This document shows, piece after piece, positions 20,701 to 28,443 of a DNA stretch of 29,002 nucleotides. The translations under genes were made by a program, and so were the position numbers. The stretch lies in contig CAZKLS010000024.1 of NCBI GenBank assembly GCA_964553405.1, positions 1-29,002 of the forward strand, read 5' to 3'. The stretch comes from DATIRA01 sp964553405 (GTDB taxonomy: Bacteria > Pseudomonadota > Gammaproteobacteria > Steroidobacterales > Steroidobacteraceae). The notes under the pieces are model-generated. The model did not search any database. It was not told the DNA's origin and was given only the letters and a program-made list of their open reading frames with translations. How positions within the stretch are numbered: position 1 is the first letter of the stretch; the number at the start of each line of letters is the position of its first letter.

Positions 20701-20861
20701 CTGGCCCCGGGGTAATAGGCCTGGATCTCGACCGACGGCGGCAGGATGTCCGGGTAGGAGGCGACGGGCAGGTTGCCGAGCGCCGCGAGGCCCGCGATCA
20801 CGATGAACGCCGAGACGACCGACGCGAAGATCGGCCGGTCGATGAAATAGCTGGCGATCAT
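17733..20861 (-). CDS. RND efflux pump, inner-membrane transporter (AcrB/MexB type, HAE1)
   Basis: This 1042-residue protein is full length for the family. It uses proton influx to drive export of hydrophobic or amphiphilic compounds through a tripartite complex. It starts with the family hallmark MIASYFIDRPIFASVVSAFIV... and has GASAQTVAETVAPPLEQ and the usual duplicated layout of six TM segments per half. The proton-relay residues are present: Asp409 and Asp410 (GIVVDDAIVV) in TM4, and Lys937 (GLASKNAILIVEF) in TM10. The start overlaps the stop of the adaptor gene in an ATGA arrangement, so the two are translated together. It is convergent with the GGDEF-EAL gene, 13 bases apart. No TolC-type channel gene is adjacent, so a channel encoded elsewhere must be used. 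Drug range unknown. Confidence 0.97.
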   Translation of the reverse strand: MIASYFIDRPIFASVVSAFIVIAGLAALGNLPVASYPDILPPSVEIQAYYPGASAQTVAETVAPPLEQAVNGVDDMLYVTSASGSTGSLSVVVTFAIGTDPDIASINVNNRVQSALPQLPEEVRRQGVTVRKRSNSFLQIVALDSTSPQHDDLFVSNYALLNVVDELRRIPGVGDAQIFGSKDYSMRIWLRPDRLAELGLTPGDVVAAVREQNTQVAAGRIGQEPMGADVDFTYTVTTLGRLQTPEQFGRIVIATRGDAGIVRLEDVARIELGSRDYDFSARRNGRPTIPLGIFLSPGANAIEVGDAVKARMAELSVNFPPGLEYSVPYDTTTFVRVSIREVVKTLAEAMLLVFAVVFLFLQNWRATLIPMLAVPVSLIGTFAAMLLLGFSINTLTLFGMVLAIGIVVDDAIVVLENVERIIVAEGLSARDATVKAMQQVTRPVIAIVFVLTAVFVPVAFLGGLVGEMYRQFAITIAVSVAISGFVALTLTPALCASLLRREDAVGHGLLKRFNDWFARMTGRYARGVRYLLRHGALALGLFAALLVATLALSRAVPGSLAPEEDQGYILVIPILQDAASLKRTEAVSETVTEALVQHPAVADVMSFAGLDVMTFSLRTNTGIIWVPLKDWSERTTPETSPSALVNYVFGLGMGIRDAFVLAFEPPPIEGLSTTGGFDAYVQSRRGNDYKALESAVQQLVAAASERPELAGVTTTYSASVPQFRIDVDLERAKLLGVDLTELFATLQSTFGALYVNDFNREGRVFRVHLQSEPEFRARPDDIRDVYVRTASGELIPLTAVVALREVTGPETIERYNVFTSAKLLGGAAPGYSSGEAMDALEQVAREALPDGYALAWTGTSFQEEVSGGASTSVFLLGVLMVFLILAAQYERWTLPFAVILAVPFAVFGALLAVFLRGLENDIYFQIGLVTLVGLASKNAILIVEFAQLKAQEGLPLEEAAVEGARLRLRPIVMTSLAFILGVLPLAISSGAGAASRHSIGTGVIGGMLAATFIATLFVPLFFRWIAALGRKRPAAAPSPSGP

Positions 20862-22036
20862 CCGGCGTCCTGCGTCGCTTCTGCCGGAGGCGGCGCATCG
20901 CGTGAAGCGGCAGGACCGGCCGGCGCGATCCTCACCGGCGCACCGGGGCGGACCTTCAGCACGCCCTCGACCACGACCCTTTCGCCGGGCTCGAGACCAC
21001 CCGACAGCACGGCGCGGTCGGAAACGACGGCTGCGATCTGGACCGGGCGCATCGCCGCCACGTCCTGTTCGTCCAGCACCCAGACGAAGCGACCCTGCGC
21101 TCCGCTCATCACGGCGCGCTCAGGCACGCTGACACCGCCGGGCAGCGTTATTCCCTCTACCCGGATGCGCAGGAACTGGCCCGGCACGAAACGCCCGTCC
21201 GGATTGGCCATCACGGCCCTGGCGCGCACCGTGCCGGAGCCGAGGCCCACCGCGTTGTCCACGAACGTCAGCCGCGCGACGCCGGCACCCTCCGCGGCGC
21301 CCTCGCCGGCGAGACGCACCGGCACCTCAGCGCCTGCCGCCAGCCGCGCGCGCAGCAGCGCCGCCTCGCTCTCGGGGACCGCGAACTCCGCGTAGATGGG
21401 ATCGGACTGCACGATCCTCGTCAGCAGGCTCGATTCTTCGCCGGCCGTGACGAGGCTGCCTTCCGAGCGGGCCTCGCGGCTGGTCAGGCCCGAAATCGGA
21501 GCCCGCACCTCCGTGTAGCCGAGATCGAGCTCGGCGGCCCGCACCCGCGCCTCGGCCGCGGCCATGCTCGCAACGGCGACCTCGTAACGGGAGACGGCCT
21601 CGTCCCATTGCCTCTGGCTGACGAGCTGCCGGTCGACCAGCGTGCGCACGCGATCACGGTCCCGGCGGGCCTCGGCCAGCCGCGCCCGCTCCACCTCGAG
21701 TTCGGCCCTGGCCTGCGCGACCCGCACGCGGAACGGCTCCGGGTCGATCCGGAAAAGGACCTCGCCCTGCCGCACGGCGCTGCCTTCCTCGTAGCTGCGC
21801 TCGAGCAGGATGCCGCTGACCCTGGCGCGTACCTCGACCTCACGCGAGCCGACGGCCCGCCCCGAGTACATCAGCGCGAGCGGGACCGGTCCTGCCTGCG
21901 CCCGCTCGGCCGTCACCTCCGGCGGCGGCGGCGCCATGGGCTCATCCGACCGGCGCTCACAGCCGGCCAGCATCACGGCCGGCAGTGCGAAAAAGGCCAG
22001 CCACTGGCTCACGGTCCTGAATCGACAGTAGCGCAT
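20858..22036 (-). CDS. RND efflux periplasmic adaptor (membrane fusion) lipoprotein
   Basis: This 392-residue protein links the inner-membrane pump to an outer-membrane channel. The lipoprotein signal ends at LAGC (Cys26), so the mature protein is anchored by lipid. The order is: beta-barrel start (SREVEVRARVSG), first lipoyl half (YEEGSAVRQGEVLFRIDPEPF), alpha-helical hairpin (about 95-165, rich in Ala, Arg and Glu), second lipoyl half (YTEVRAPISG), then beta-barrel and membrane-proximal domains. An acidic, Pro/Ala-rich tail ends the protein. The gene leads the efflux operon. Its start at 22036 is preceded on the minus strand by a GGGAAG ribosome-binding site and by a 14-bp palindrome in the leader. 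The four-base overlap with the pump gene supports a two-gene operon. Confidence 0.96.
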   Translation of the reverse strand: MRYCRFRTVSQWLAFFALPAVMLAGCERRSDEPMAPPPPEVTAERAQAGPVPLALMYSGRAVGSREVEVRARVSGILLERSYEEGSAVRQGEVLFRIDPEPFRVRVAQARAELEVERARLAEARRDRDRVRTLVDRQLVSQRQWDEAVSRYEVAVASMAAAEARVRAAELDLGYTEVRAPISGLTSREARSEGSLVTAGEESSLLTRIVQSDPIYAEFAVPESEAALLRARLAAGAEVPVRLAGEGAAEGAGVARLTFVDNAVGLGSGTVRARAVMANPDGRFVPGQFLRIRVEGITLPGGVSVPERAVMSGAQGRFVWVLDEQDVAAMRPVQIAAVVSDRAVLSGGLEPGERVVVEGVLKVRPGAPVRIAPAGPAASRDAPPPAEATQDAG

Positions 22037-22050
22037 CGGTTGCTTCCCGG

Positions 22051-22064
22051 CCGGGTCGACCCGG
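22051..22064. promoter_or_regulatory. Perfect 14-bp palindrome in the leader of the efflux operon
   Basis: CCGGGTCGACCCGG lies 14-27 bases upstream of the adaptor ATG (22036), with further TTCCCGG / CCGGGAA symmetry at 22044-22067. It overlaps the ribosome-binding site and lies downstream of a likely -10. This is a sensible place for a repressor operator or a translation-blocking hairpin. In this GC-rich genome a 14-base palindrome is also possible by chance. Confidence 0.4.
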
Positions 22065-22089
22065 GAATGGGTAGTCGCCTGGAGTCGCT

Positions 22090-22095
22090 ACTATA
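22090..22095 (-). promoter_or_regulatory. Likely -10 element for the efflux operon
   Basis: On the minus strand this reads TATAGT, five of six bases of the consensus, about 54 bases before the adaptor start. No good -35 lies 17 bases upstream, so an activator may be needed. The reverse strand, TACTAT at 22089-22094, could serve the DUF481 gene. The 22037-22182 region has no gene. Confidence 0.35.
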
Positions 22096-22182
22096 CCGAG
22101 GCCGACGGCATTACGGAGGCTGCGCTCAGCGGCCGGCGGTCATGCCGTGGCGTCGCCGCAGACCGATGGAGACCCGATCGAA

Positions 22183-23295
22183 ATGAAAATGACCCACCCG
22201 CCGTTCCGCCCCGATTCCGTCATGCGCGCGCTGGCATGGCCGCTGGCTCTGCTGCTGCTCTCGGTGAGCGCGTCGGCCGCCTCGGCCGAGGACTGGCAAC
22301 CGCCGGCTCCGATGCCCGACAAGTTCGACTGGCTGCAGCTGACCTCCGGCGAATGGCTCAAAGGTGAGTTGAAGGTCCTCTACGAAAAGACGCTCGAGTT
22401 CGACAGCGACAAGCTCGGCCTGCTCGAGCTCGAGATCGAGGACATCGCGACGATCCGCACCGCGCAGACGGTCAACGTCAAAGCAGTCGGGGACCAGAAT
22501 GCGGTCGGCCAGCTGCTGTTGGAAGGGAAGACCGTGAAGGTCCTCGGCGAGACCACCGCGCAATTCGAGCGTGACGGCCTGATCAGCATCACGGCCGGCG
22601 TTCCGAAGGAGCGCAATTTCTGGTCGGGCAAGGCCACGGCAGGCGCCAACCTGCGCAGCGGCAACACGGACCAGACGGAAGCCACTGCGCGGCTCGTTTT
22701 CCAGCGTCGCACCGTCGACGACCGGATCGGGCTCGACTACATCGGAAATTACACGATCACGAACGACATCGAGTCCGCCAACAACCACCGCGCCAACGGC
22801 GTCTGGGACCATTTCGTCTCGGACCGCTTCTTCCTTCGACCTGTGTTTCTCGAGTACTTCCGCGACCCGTTCCAGAACATCGCGCACCGCGCGACCGTGG
22901 GCTCGGGCCTGGGCTACCAGTTGATCGACAACTCGCGCACCGAGTGGAGCGTTTTCGCCGGCCCGGCGTACCAGTGGACATCGTTCGAGGACGTCGAGCC
23001 CGACGAGGACGACAGCGAGGGAACCTGGGCGCTGAGCGCAGGGACGAATCTCGATCACGAGCTGACCGGCGACATCGACCTGTTCTACGAGTACCGATTC
23101 CAGATCACCAGCGTAGACGCGGGCCGCTACAACCACCACATGATCGGTGGATTCTCGTTCGACCTGACCGACGACCTGAGCATGGACGTGTCGATGGTAT
23201 GGGACCGCATCGAGGAACCGCGGCCCGACGCGGACGGCGTCGTGCCGAAAAAGGACGACTACCGGCTCGTGTTCGGGCTGGGCTACGACTTCTGA
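22183..23295 (+). CDS. DUF481-domain outer-membrane beta-barrel protein (YdiY-like)
   Basis: This is an approximately 370-residue exported protein. A signal peptide ends near ASA-ED (about residue 35). Residues about 45-95 form a small beta domain (SGEWLKGELKVLYEKTLEF, then LEIEDIATIRT) common at the N-terminus of this family. The DUF481 barrel follows: alternating aromatic beta strands, ATAGANLRSGNTDQTE at the start and a terminal GLGYDF. The C-terminal Phe is the usual signal for BAM-dependent outer-membrane insertion. Some relatives are called salt-induced outer-membrane proteins, but the function is unknown. The ATG at 22183 is chosen because GGAG lies 11 bases upstream; GTG at 22147 and ATG at 22222 are alternatives. 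It is divergent from the efflux operon. Confidence 0.88.
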   Translation: MKMTHPPFRPDSVMRALAWPLALLLLSVSASAASAEDWQPPAPMPDKFDWLQLTSGEWLKGELKVLYEKTLEFDSDKLGLLELEIEDIATIRTAQTVNVKAVGDQNAVGQLLLEGKTVKVLGETTAQFERDGLISITAGVPKERNFWSGKATAGANLRSGNTDQTEATARLVFQRRTVDDRIGLDYIGNYTITNDIESANNHRANGVWDHFVSDRFFLRPVFLEYFRDPFQNIAHRATVGSGLGYQLIDNSRTEWSVFAGPAYQWTSFEDVEPDEDDSEGTWALSAGTNLDHELTGDIDLFYEYRFQITSVDAGRYNHHMIGGFSFDLTDDLSMDVSMVWDRIEEPRPDADGVVPKKDDYRLVFGLGYDF

Positions 23296-23316
23296 GCCGC
23301 GGCCAGCACACCGGCC

Positions 23317-24915
23317 TCAGGTCCTGCGGCGCGAACTCCCCGCCCCGCGCCGGGAAACGCCCGTGGCCTTGGTCCTGCTCCTGGTCCTGGTCCCGGACTT
23401 TGCCTTGCGCCGGGCGGCGACGCCTGCCTTTCTGTTGACCGCGGCGACCGCCTGCGACCCGAGCGCCTGCTTCATGGCCTCGAAACTCTCGTCCAGGCAC
23501 TCCGCCAGCCCTTGCGGGTCCTTGACCCAGGATGCCGCACCGGTGAAGGAGATGATCAACCGGCCGTCGTAGCTCGTGATCGGGATGGTCAGGCCGGTTA
23601 CCGGGGCGATCGGCGTGCCGCCACTGAACAGGACGAGCTTCGCACCCATGAAGTACAGCGGCTCCTGCGGCCCGGGCACGTTGGTGATGATCGCATTCGA
23701 CAGCGGCCGGGTGCTCGAGGCACGCAGCGCGGCCTGCACGGCGATACGCGACGCGAGCGCGAGCAGCAGATTGGGCGCCTGTTTGCTCATCGCTACGAGC
23801 TCCTTCACGGAGCTGGCCTCCTGCACCTTCTTCGAAGTCCGCGTCCCGCCCGTCACCTTGCGCAGACGCTCCAGCAGGTCCGGCTCGGTCGTGCGCAGGT
23901 TGGCGGTCATCAGCGAGATGTCGTTGCCTGCCAGGCTCTCGTTGGTGAGCTTGTCGCGGCGGATGTTGATCGGACAGATCGCGTAGAGGTCGGACTTGAC
24001 GCTCTTCTTCATCCGCGCGAGGTACCGCCTGAGCGCCTCGCCCACCAGCACGAGCACCACGTCGTTGACGGTGGAGCCCTCGACCGCGCGACGCATCCGG
24101 GCGATGTCCTCGAGCGCGAACACCCGCAGCTGGAAGACGCGCCGGTAGTCCATCTCCTGGTTGAAGATCGTCGCGGGCACCGGCCACAGCGGCCTGGATG
24201 GCTCCTCGGGCTGCTCGGTCGGCACGGCGTCGCGACGGCCGGGCAGCAGCTTGCCGGCAGCCGGCAGCACCATGCCACCGAGACCGGGCAACGCCTTGAT
24301 CAGGTGCTTCTCGAGCTCCCAGATCCGGTACGCGTTGTTGATGACCGCGCGAATCGCCATTTCCGGGATCGTCGGTTCCGGCTCGCGCACCCCGACCGGC
24401 GGCTTCGGCAGCTCCTGCCCCTTGGCATGGTGCAGGGCCATCATGATGCCGCGGGCCGTGGTTCCGTCCGCGATCGAGTGATGCAGCCGGGTCAGGATCG
24501 CAAAGCTGTTCGGCGGGACGCCCTCGACGTTGTCGAGTCCCTCGACGACGTGCATGTCCCACAGCGGCTTGCTCAGGTCCATCGGGGTCGCCTGGATCTG
24601 GGCGACCAGGATGCAGAACTGGCGCCAGTCACCCGGCTTCGGCAGCGCGATGTGCCGGACGTGCGACTCGATGTGGTAGTTGGGATCGTCGACGAAATAC
24701 GGCGCGTCCAGCTGGAACGGGACCTCGACGATCCGCCGCCTGAACACCGGCAGCGGCGTCAGGCGCTGCTCGAAGTACTCGAGGATGTCCCTGTATCGCA
24801 ACCGCCCCCCCGGGACGGTGGACTGGTCATAGATCGTCAGCAGCGTGAAGTGCGTCTTGACGGTCGCCGTCTCCACGTGGAGAAAGGCCGCGTCCTGGCC
24901 GACGAGTTGTCGCAT
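23317..24915 (-). CDS. Wax ester synthase / diacylglycerol O-acyltransferase (WS/DGAT)
   Basis: This approximately 532-residue enzyme transfers acyl groups from acyl-CoA to fatty alcohols or diacylglycerol, making storage wax esters or triacylglycerol. The catalytic HHxxxDG motif is intact (LHHSIADG; His145, His146, Asp150). The family C-terminal motifs STVNDVVLVLV and PLSNAIITNVPGP are present. The N-terminus MRQLVGQDAAFLHVET matches the family from the ATG at 24915. An ATG 39 bases further upstream (24954) would add 13 residues. The last 35 residues are very rich in Arg and Lys (RRKAKSGTRTRSRTK and a final SSRRRT). Such tails are not part of the core enzyme. The gene is convergent with DUF481 and divergent from the ATP-grasp operon. 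Confidence 0.95.
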   Translation of the reverse strand: MRQLVGQDAAFLHVETATVKTHFTLLTIYDQSTVPGGRLRYRDILEYFEQRLTPLPVFRRRIVEVPFQLDAPYFVDDPNYHIESHVRHIALPKPGDWRQFCILVAQIQATPMDLSKPLWDMHVVEGLDNVEGVPPNSFAILTRLHHSIADGTTARGIMMALHHAKGQELPKPPVGVREPEPTIPEMAIRAVINNAYRIWELEKHLIKALPGLGGMVLPAAGKLLPGRRDAVPTEQPEEPSRPLWPVPATIFNQEMDYRRVFQLRVFALEDIARMRRAVEGSTVNDVVLVLVGEALRRYLARMKKSVKSDLYAICPINIRRDKLTNESLAGNDISLMTANLRTTEPDLLERLRKVTGGTRTSKKVQEASSVKELVAMSKQAPNLLLALASRIAVQAALRASSTRPLSNAIITNVPGPQEPLYFMGAKLVLFSGGTPIAPVTGLTIPITSYDGRLIISFTGAASWVKDPQGLAECLDESFEAMKQALGSQAVAAVNRKAGVAARRKAKSGTRTRSRTKATGVSRRGAGSSRRRT

Positions 24916-25037
24916 CGGGAACCCCCGGGGTTGATTCGTTTTCGAGTCTGTCATTGTAGCCCGGTGCAGCGGGGCTCATTCGACGGGCTGCGCGGTCGGT
25001 CCGCAGGCGACTGTCGCAAATCAACTGCCGGAACGAC

Positions 25038-25043
25038 GATAAT
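25038..25043 (+). promoter_or_regulatory. Likely -10 element for the ATP-grasp / alpha-E operon
   Basis: GATAAT matches five of six consensus bases and lies 43 bases before the TTG start at 25086. The -35 position (about 25015-25020) is poor. No other candidate is seen in 24955-25085. Confidence 0.4.
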
Positions 25044-25085
25044 GCGCACTGGTTTCGCCAGCCACGCCGAGCGAGGTTTTCGTCC

Positions 25086-27533
25086 TTGAGTACCCTGACC
25101 GAGCCGGTGCCGATCCTGGCGGAGGCGACGCTCGCGCCGCTGTTCGACGGGTACCGTCCGCTGCACGGTCACTACGACGAGATGAAAGGCGAGGACGGAC
25201 AGATCCGCCCGCACTGGCGCCGGCTCGTCGAGGCGCTGCGCAGGCTGAGCCCGGCCGAGATGGATGCGCGCTGGCAGCGGGTCGAGCGGATCCTCTACGA
25301 GAACGGACTCACGCACAACATCTACGCAGAGGGCCCGGCCGAGGAGCGGCCCTGGCGGCTCGACGCGATGCCGCTGCTGATCTCCGGCGAGGAATGGCGC
25401 GTGATAGCGGCCGGTCTCGTGCAGCGGGCCCGGCTGCTCGACGCGATACTCGACGACTGCTACGGCGAACAGCGGCTGATGCTGAGCGGGCGACTGCCTG
25501 CCCCGCTGGTGCTCGGCAGCCGCCAGTTCCTGAGACCCTGCCACGGTGTCGCACCGGCCCGGGGGCGGCGCCTGCACTACTACGCTGCCGACATCGGCCG
25601 CCGGGCCGATGGCAGCTGGTGCGTGCTGCGTGACCGCTGCGAGCTGGCGGTGGGCGGCGGGTATGCGCTCGAAAACCGGATCGCGCTGCGCAACTGTCTG
25701 CCGGACGAGTTCACCGCCAACCGCGTGCAGCAGCTGGCCGGTCACTTCCAGCAGGTCAACAGCGGCCTGCTGGCGCTTACGCCGAAGCCCGACCCGCGCA
25801 TCGTCGTGCTGACACCGGGCCCCACGTCACCGGACTACTTCGCTCACTCGTACCTGAGCCGTTACCAGGGCCTGATCCTGGTCGAAGGCGCGGACCTGAC
25901 GGTCCGCGACAATGCGGTCTTCCTGAAGACGGCCGAGGGGCTCCGGCCGGTGGACGTGATCGTCCGCCGCGTGATCGCCTCGGACTGCGACCCGCTCGAG
26001 CTCCGCGCCGGTTCAGTGGACGGCGTTCCGGGACTGATGGAAGCCGTACGGGCCGGGGGCGTCATCGTCGTCAACGCGCTCGGCAGCGGGCTCGTGGACA
26101 CCGAGGGCCTGATGCCGTTCCTGCCCGATCTCTGCGGCGACCTGCTGGACCAGGAACTGTCGATGCCGTCGATTCCTTCCTGGTGGTGCGGCGCGGCGCA
26201 GGCCCGCGANNNNNNNNNNNNNNNNNNNNNNNNNNNNNNNNNNNNNNNNNNNNNNNNNNNNNNNNNNNNNNNNNNNNNNNNNNNNNNNNNNNNNNNNNNN
26301 NNNNNNNNNGTCGAGGACGACTACGTCGTGATGCCCGGCGGCCTCGCCCGCCTCTGTCCACCGCATCCGGGCGAGGCTTTCGACTTCCGGCATTCCGGGA
26401 ACGGCAAGGACACCTGGGTGCTCTCCGAGGGGCGCGCGCTGCGAGCGACGCCCCGGCGTCCGCTCTCCGGATCAGTCAGTCTGCGGCGCAGCGGCCGCGA
26501 ACTGCCCAGCCGGACCGCCGACAACCTGTTCTGGCTCGCGCGCTACGCCGAAAGGGCCGAGGGCATCATGCGGCAGGCACGTGCCTCGCTGATCCGCCTC
26601 GCCGACGAGGAGTGGCCGACGGAAGACCTGCACGCGATGGCGGACGTGCTGCGCCCGGTGCTGGAGCGCGCGGCCGTCGCGGCACCGACGGCAGAGGAGA
26701 CGGAACGCGGTCCCCGCGCATACCTCGAGCGCCAGCTCGAGGAACTCGTCTTCGATCCGGTCCGCTCGTACGGACTCCGCCAGACCCTTTCCGAGCTCGG
26801 GCGCACGCTCGCGCTCGCGCGCGACAGGCTGTCCGCAGACTCCTGGCACATCCTGCGCGGGCTGCGGGCCGAGGACTACGCTCACCGTCCGGCGGTCGCG
26901 CCGGTCGTGCACCGCTTCGACGTCGACGCGACGGTGCTGAAACTCCAGGCCGACATCCAGCGCCTGTCGGCGTTCAGCGGCATGTGCACGGAGAACACGA
27001 CGCGCGCGCTGGGCTGGCGGTTCCTCGACATGGGCCGCCGGATCGAGCGGAGCACGCAGACGCTGGCGATGCTCGCAACGCTCGCCGGCTCGGAGTCCCC
27101 GGAGGACGACGGCAGCCTGATCCTGGTGCTGGAGATCGCGGACAGCTTCATGACCTATCGTTCCCGGTACCTCTCCACGCCCCAGCTGGCGCCGGTGCTC
27201 GACCTGTTGCTCGCCGACGAGTCGAACCCGCGGTCCGTCGCGTTCCAGCTCGCGGCGCTCGCGGCGAACTGCGAGCAGTTGCCGCGGGACACCGCCGCCG
27301 ACAGCCCGGGCATCGAGCTCGCGGTGATCGGCGAAGCGCTCGCGGCGTTGCGGGGCGCGGATGTCGCCGCACTCTGCCGCCGCGACCGCAGCGGCGATCG
27401 CCCCGGCCTGCGCGCCCTGCTCGAGGAGGTTTCGGCGTGCCTGCCGCAGTTCTCCGACGGACTCACCCGCGCCTATTTCAGCCACGCCGACGCGCGGCAA
27501 CTCGCCGCGGCGAACCGTCCCGCCGGGGACTGA
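25086..27533 (+). CDS. Circularly permuted ATP-grasp protein fused to an alpha-E domain (contains assembly gap)
   Basis: This is a large two-domain protein. The N-terminal part (to about residue 440) is a circularly permuted type 2 ATP-grasp domain (DUF404/DUF407). It shows HYDEMKGEDGQIRPHWRRL, LTHNIYAEG, LVLGSRQFLRPCHG, YALENRIALRN, LTPGPTSPDYFAHSYLSR, SWWCG and, after the gap, YVVMPGGLAR. The C-terminal part (about 470-815) is an alpha-E helical domain (DUF403) beginning RTADNLFWLARYAERAE. ATP-grasp enzymes join an amine to an ATP-activated carboxylate, so an amide ligase is predicted; the substrate is unknown. The start is a TTG with GAGG ten bases upstream. A 100-N gap removes residues about 375-408, likely including catalytic positions. 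The next gene begins four bases after the stop. Confidence 0.9.
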   Translation: MSTLTEPVPILAEATLAPLFDGYRPLHGHYDEMKGEDGQIRPHWRRLVEALRRLSPAEMDARWQRVERILYENGLTHNIYAEGPAEERPWRLDAMPLLISGEEWRVIAAGLVQRARLLDAILDDCYGEQRLMLSGRLPAPLVLGSRQFLRPCHGVAPARGRRLHYYAADIGRRADGSWCVLRDRCELAVGGGYALENRIALRNCLPDEFTANRVQQLAGHFQQVNSGLLALTPKPDPRIVVLTPGPTSPDYFAHSYLSRYQGLILVEGADLTVRDNAVFLKTAEGLRPVDVIVRRVIASDCDPLELRAGSVDGVPGLMEAVRAGGVIVVNALGSGLVDTEGLMPFLPDLCGDLLDQELSMPSIPSWWCGAAQARXXXXXXXXXXXXXXXXXXXXXXXXXXXXXXXXXXVEDDYVVMPGGLARLCPPHPGEAFDFRHSGNGKDTWVLSEGRALRATPRRPLSGSVSLRRSGRELPSRTADNLFWLARYAERAEGIMRQARASLIRLADEEWPTEDLHAMADVLRPVLERAAVAAPTAEETERGPRAYLERQLEELVFDPVRSYGLRQTLSELGRTLALARDRLSADSWHILRGLRAEDYAHRPAVAPVVHRFDVDATVLKLQADIQRLSAFSGMCTENTTRALGWRFLDMGRRIERSTQTLAMLATLAGSESPEDDGSLILVLEIADSFMTYRSRYLSTPQLAPVLDLLLADESNPRSVAFQLAALAANCEQLPRDTAADSPGIELAVIGEALAALRGADVAALCRRDRSGDRPGLRALLEEVSACLPQFSDGLTRAYFSHADARQLAAANRPAGD
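26210..26309. other. Assembly gap of 100 N inside the ATP-grasp domain
   Basis: Exactly 100 N is a conventional placeholder, not a measured length. From memory of the family, the segment between SWWCG and VMPGGL is about 85-95 residues, but only about 43 would fit here. The true gap is probably roughly 240 bases. The reading frame stays open on both sides. Confidence 0.9.
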
Positions 27534-27537
27534 CGCA

Positions 27538-28443
27538 ATGCGGTACTCGGTCCGCCACCGCACGACGTACCGGTACGAGCAGCCGGTCGGGATCTCGCAC
27601 CACGTGCTGCGTCTGATGCCGCGGCAGTGCCCGCAACAGCTGTTGCACGGCTCGGAGCTGGTGCTGCATCCGGCACCGTCGGTCGGATCACGGAGCAGCG
27701 ATTATTTCGGCAATCCCGTCACCTACGCGACGATCCAGCAGCAGCACCACGAGCTCGTGATCGAAGCGCTCTCGAGCGTCGAGGTCATCGCCCCGGCCGC
27801 CCCGTCGCCGGAGCGGACCCCGCCCTGGGAGTCGGTGTTCGGGACGCTCGAAAGAACCGGCAGCCGCGAGGCCATCGACGCGCTGCAGTATGCGTTCGAC
27901 TCGCCCTACACGCTGGCGAGCGCCGACCTCGCCGGTTATGCGGCCCGCTCGTTCACGCCCGGCCGGAACGTGCTCGAGGCGACCCGGGAGCTGACGCGGC
28001 GCATTCACCAGGACTTCCGCTACGACAGCACCGCCACGACCGTGTCGACTCCGGTGGACGAGGTCGTGCGGCTCGGGCGCGGAGTCTGCCAGGACTTCGC
28101 GCACCTCGAGCTCGCCTGCCTGCGGGCGCTCGGCGTTCCCGGGCGGTACGTGAGCGGCTACCTGATGACGCGGCCGCCGCCCGGCCAGCAGAAGCTGATC
28201 GGCGCGGACGCCTCGCATGCCTGGATCTCCGTCTGGTGCGGCGAGGCCGGCTGGGTGGACTTCGATCCGACCAACGACACGATCGTGGGCGACGAGCACG
28301 TGACGCTCGCCTGGGGCCGCGACTACGGGGACGTGAGCCCGATCAATGGGGTAATCTTCGGTGGCGGAGCACACCGGATCGAGGTCAACGTGGACGTCAC
28401 GCCGGTGCCAGGCAACCCAGGCGAGGAGCACATCCCGGGATGA
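27538..28443 (+). CDS. Transglutaminase-like cysteine peptidase / amide-processing enzyme
   Basis: This approximately 301-residue soluble protein has the bacterial transglutaminase N-terminal beta domain (RYSVRHRTTYRYEQPVGISHHVLRLMPR; about 1-80). The transglutaminase-like core follows (about 150-250). The catalytic triad is complete: Cys184 in GVCQDFAHLEL, His227 in DASHAWISVW and Asp243 in WVDFDPTND. Relatives hydrolyse or transfer amide and isopeptide bonds. There is no signal peptide, so it should be cytoplasmic. It starts four bases after the ATP-grasp/alpha-E gene and overlaps the next ATP-grasp gene in an ATGA arrangement. Co-translation with two predicted ligases suggests it processes or recycles their product. 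This is inference from context, not known chemistry. Confidence 0.93.
   Translation: MRYSVRHRTTYRYEQPVGISHHVLRLMPRQCPQQLLHGSELVLHPAPSVGSRSSDYFGNPVTYATIQQQHHELVIEALSSVEVIAPAAPSPERTPPWESVFGTLERTGSREAIDALQYAFDSPYTLASADLAGYAARSFTPGRNVLEATRELTRRIHQDFRYDSTATTVSTPVDEVVRLGRGVCQDFAHLELACLRALGVPGRYVSGYLMTRPPPGQQKLIGADASHAWISVWCGEAGWVDFDPTNDTIVGDEHVTLAWGRDYGDVSPINGVIFGGGAHRIEVNVDVTPVPGNPGEEHIPG

Noticed and set aside
17566..20898. A long minus-strand frame shifted relative to the RND pump gene, and a plus-strand frame at 17871-20363
   Set aside because: Both overlap the complete pump gene, are Arg/Gly/Ala- or His/Gln-rich and show no motifs.
17733..22036. A third gene of the efflux operon (TolC-type outer-membrane channel)
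   Set aside because: None was found: the operon ends 13 bases from the convergent GGDEF-EAL gene, and the upstream side is a divergent gene.
23296..23316. GGCC-containing sequence between the convergent DUF481 and WS/DGAT genes as a terminator
   Set aside because: The possible stem is only four bases with no T-tract on either strand.
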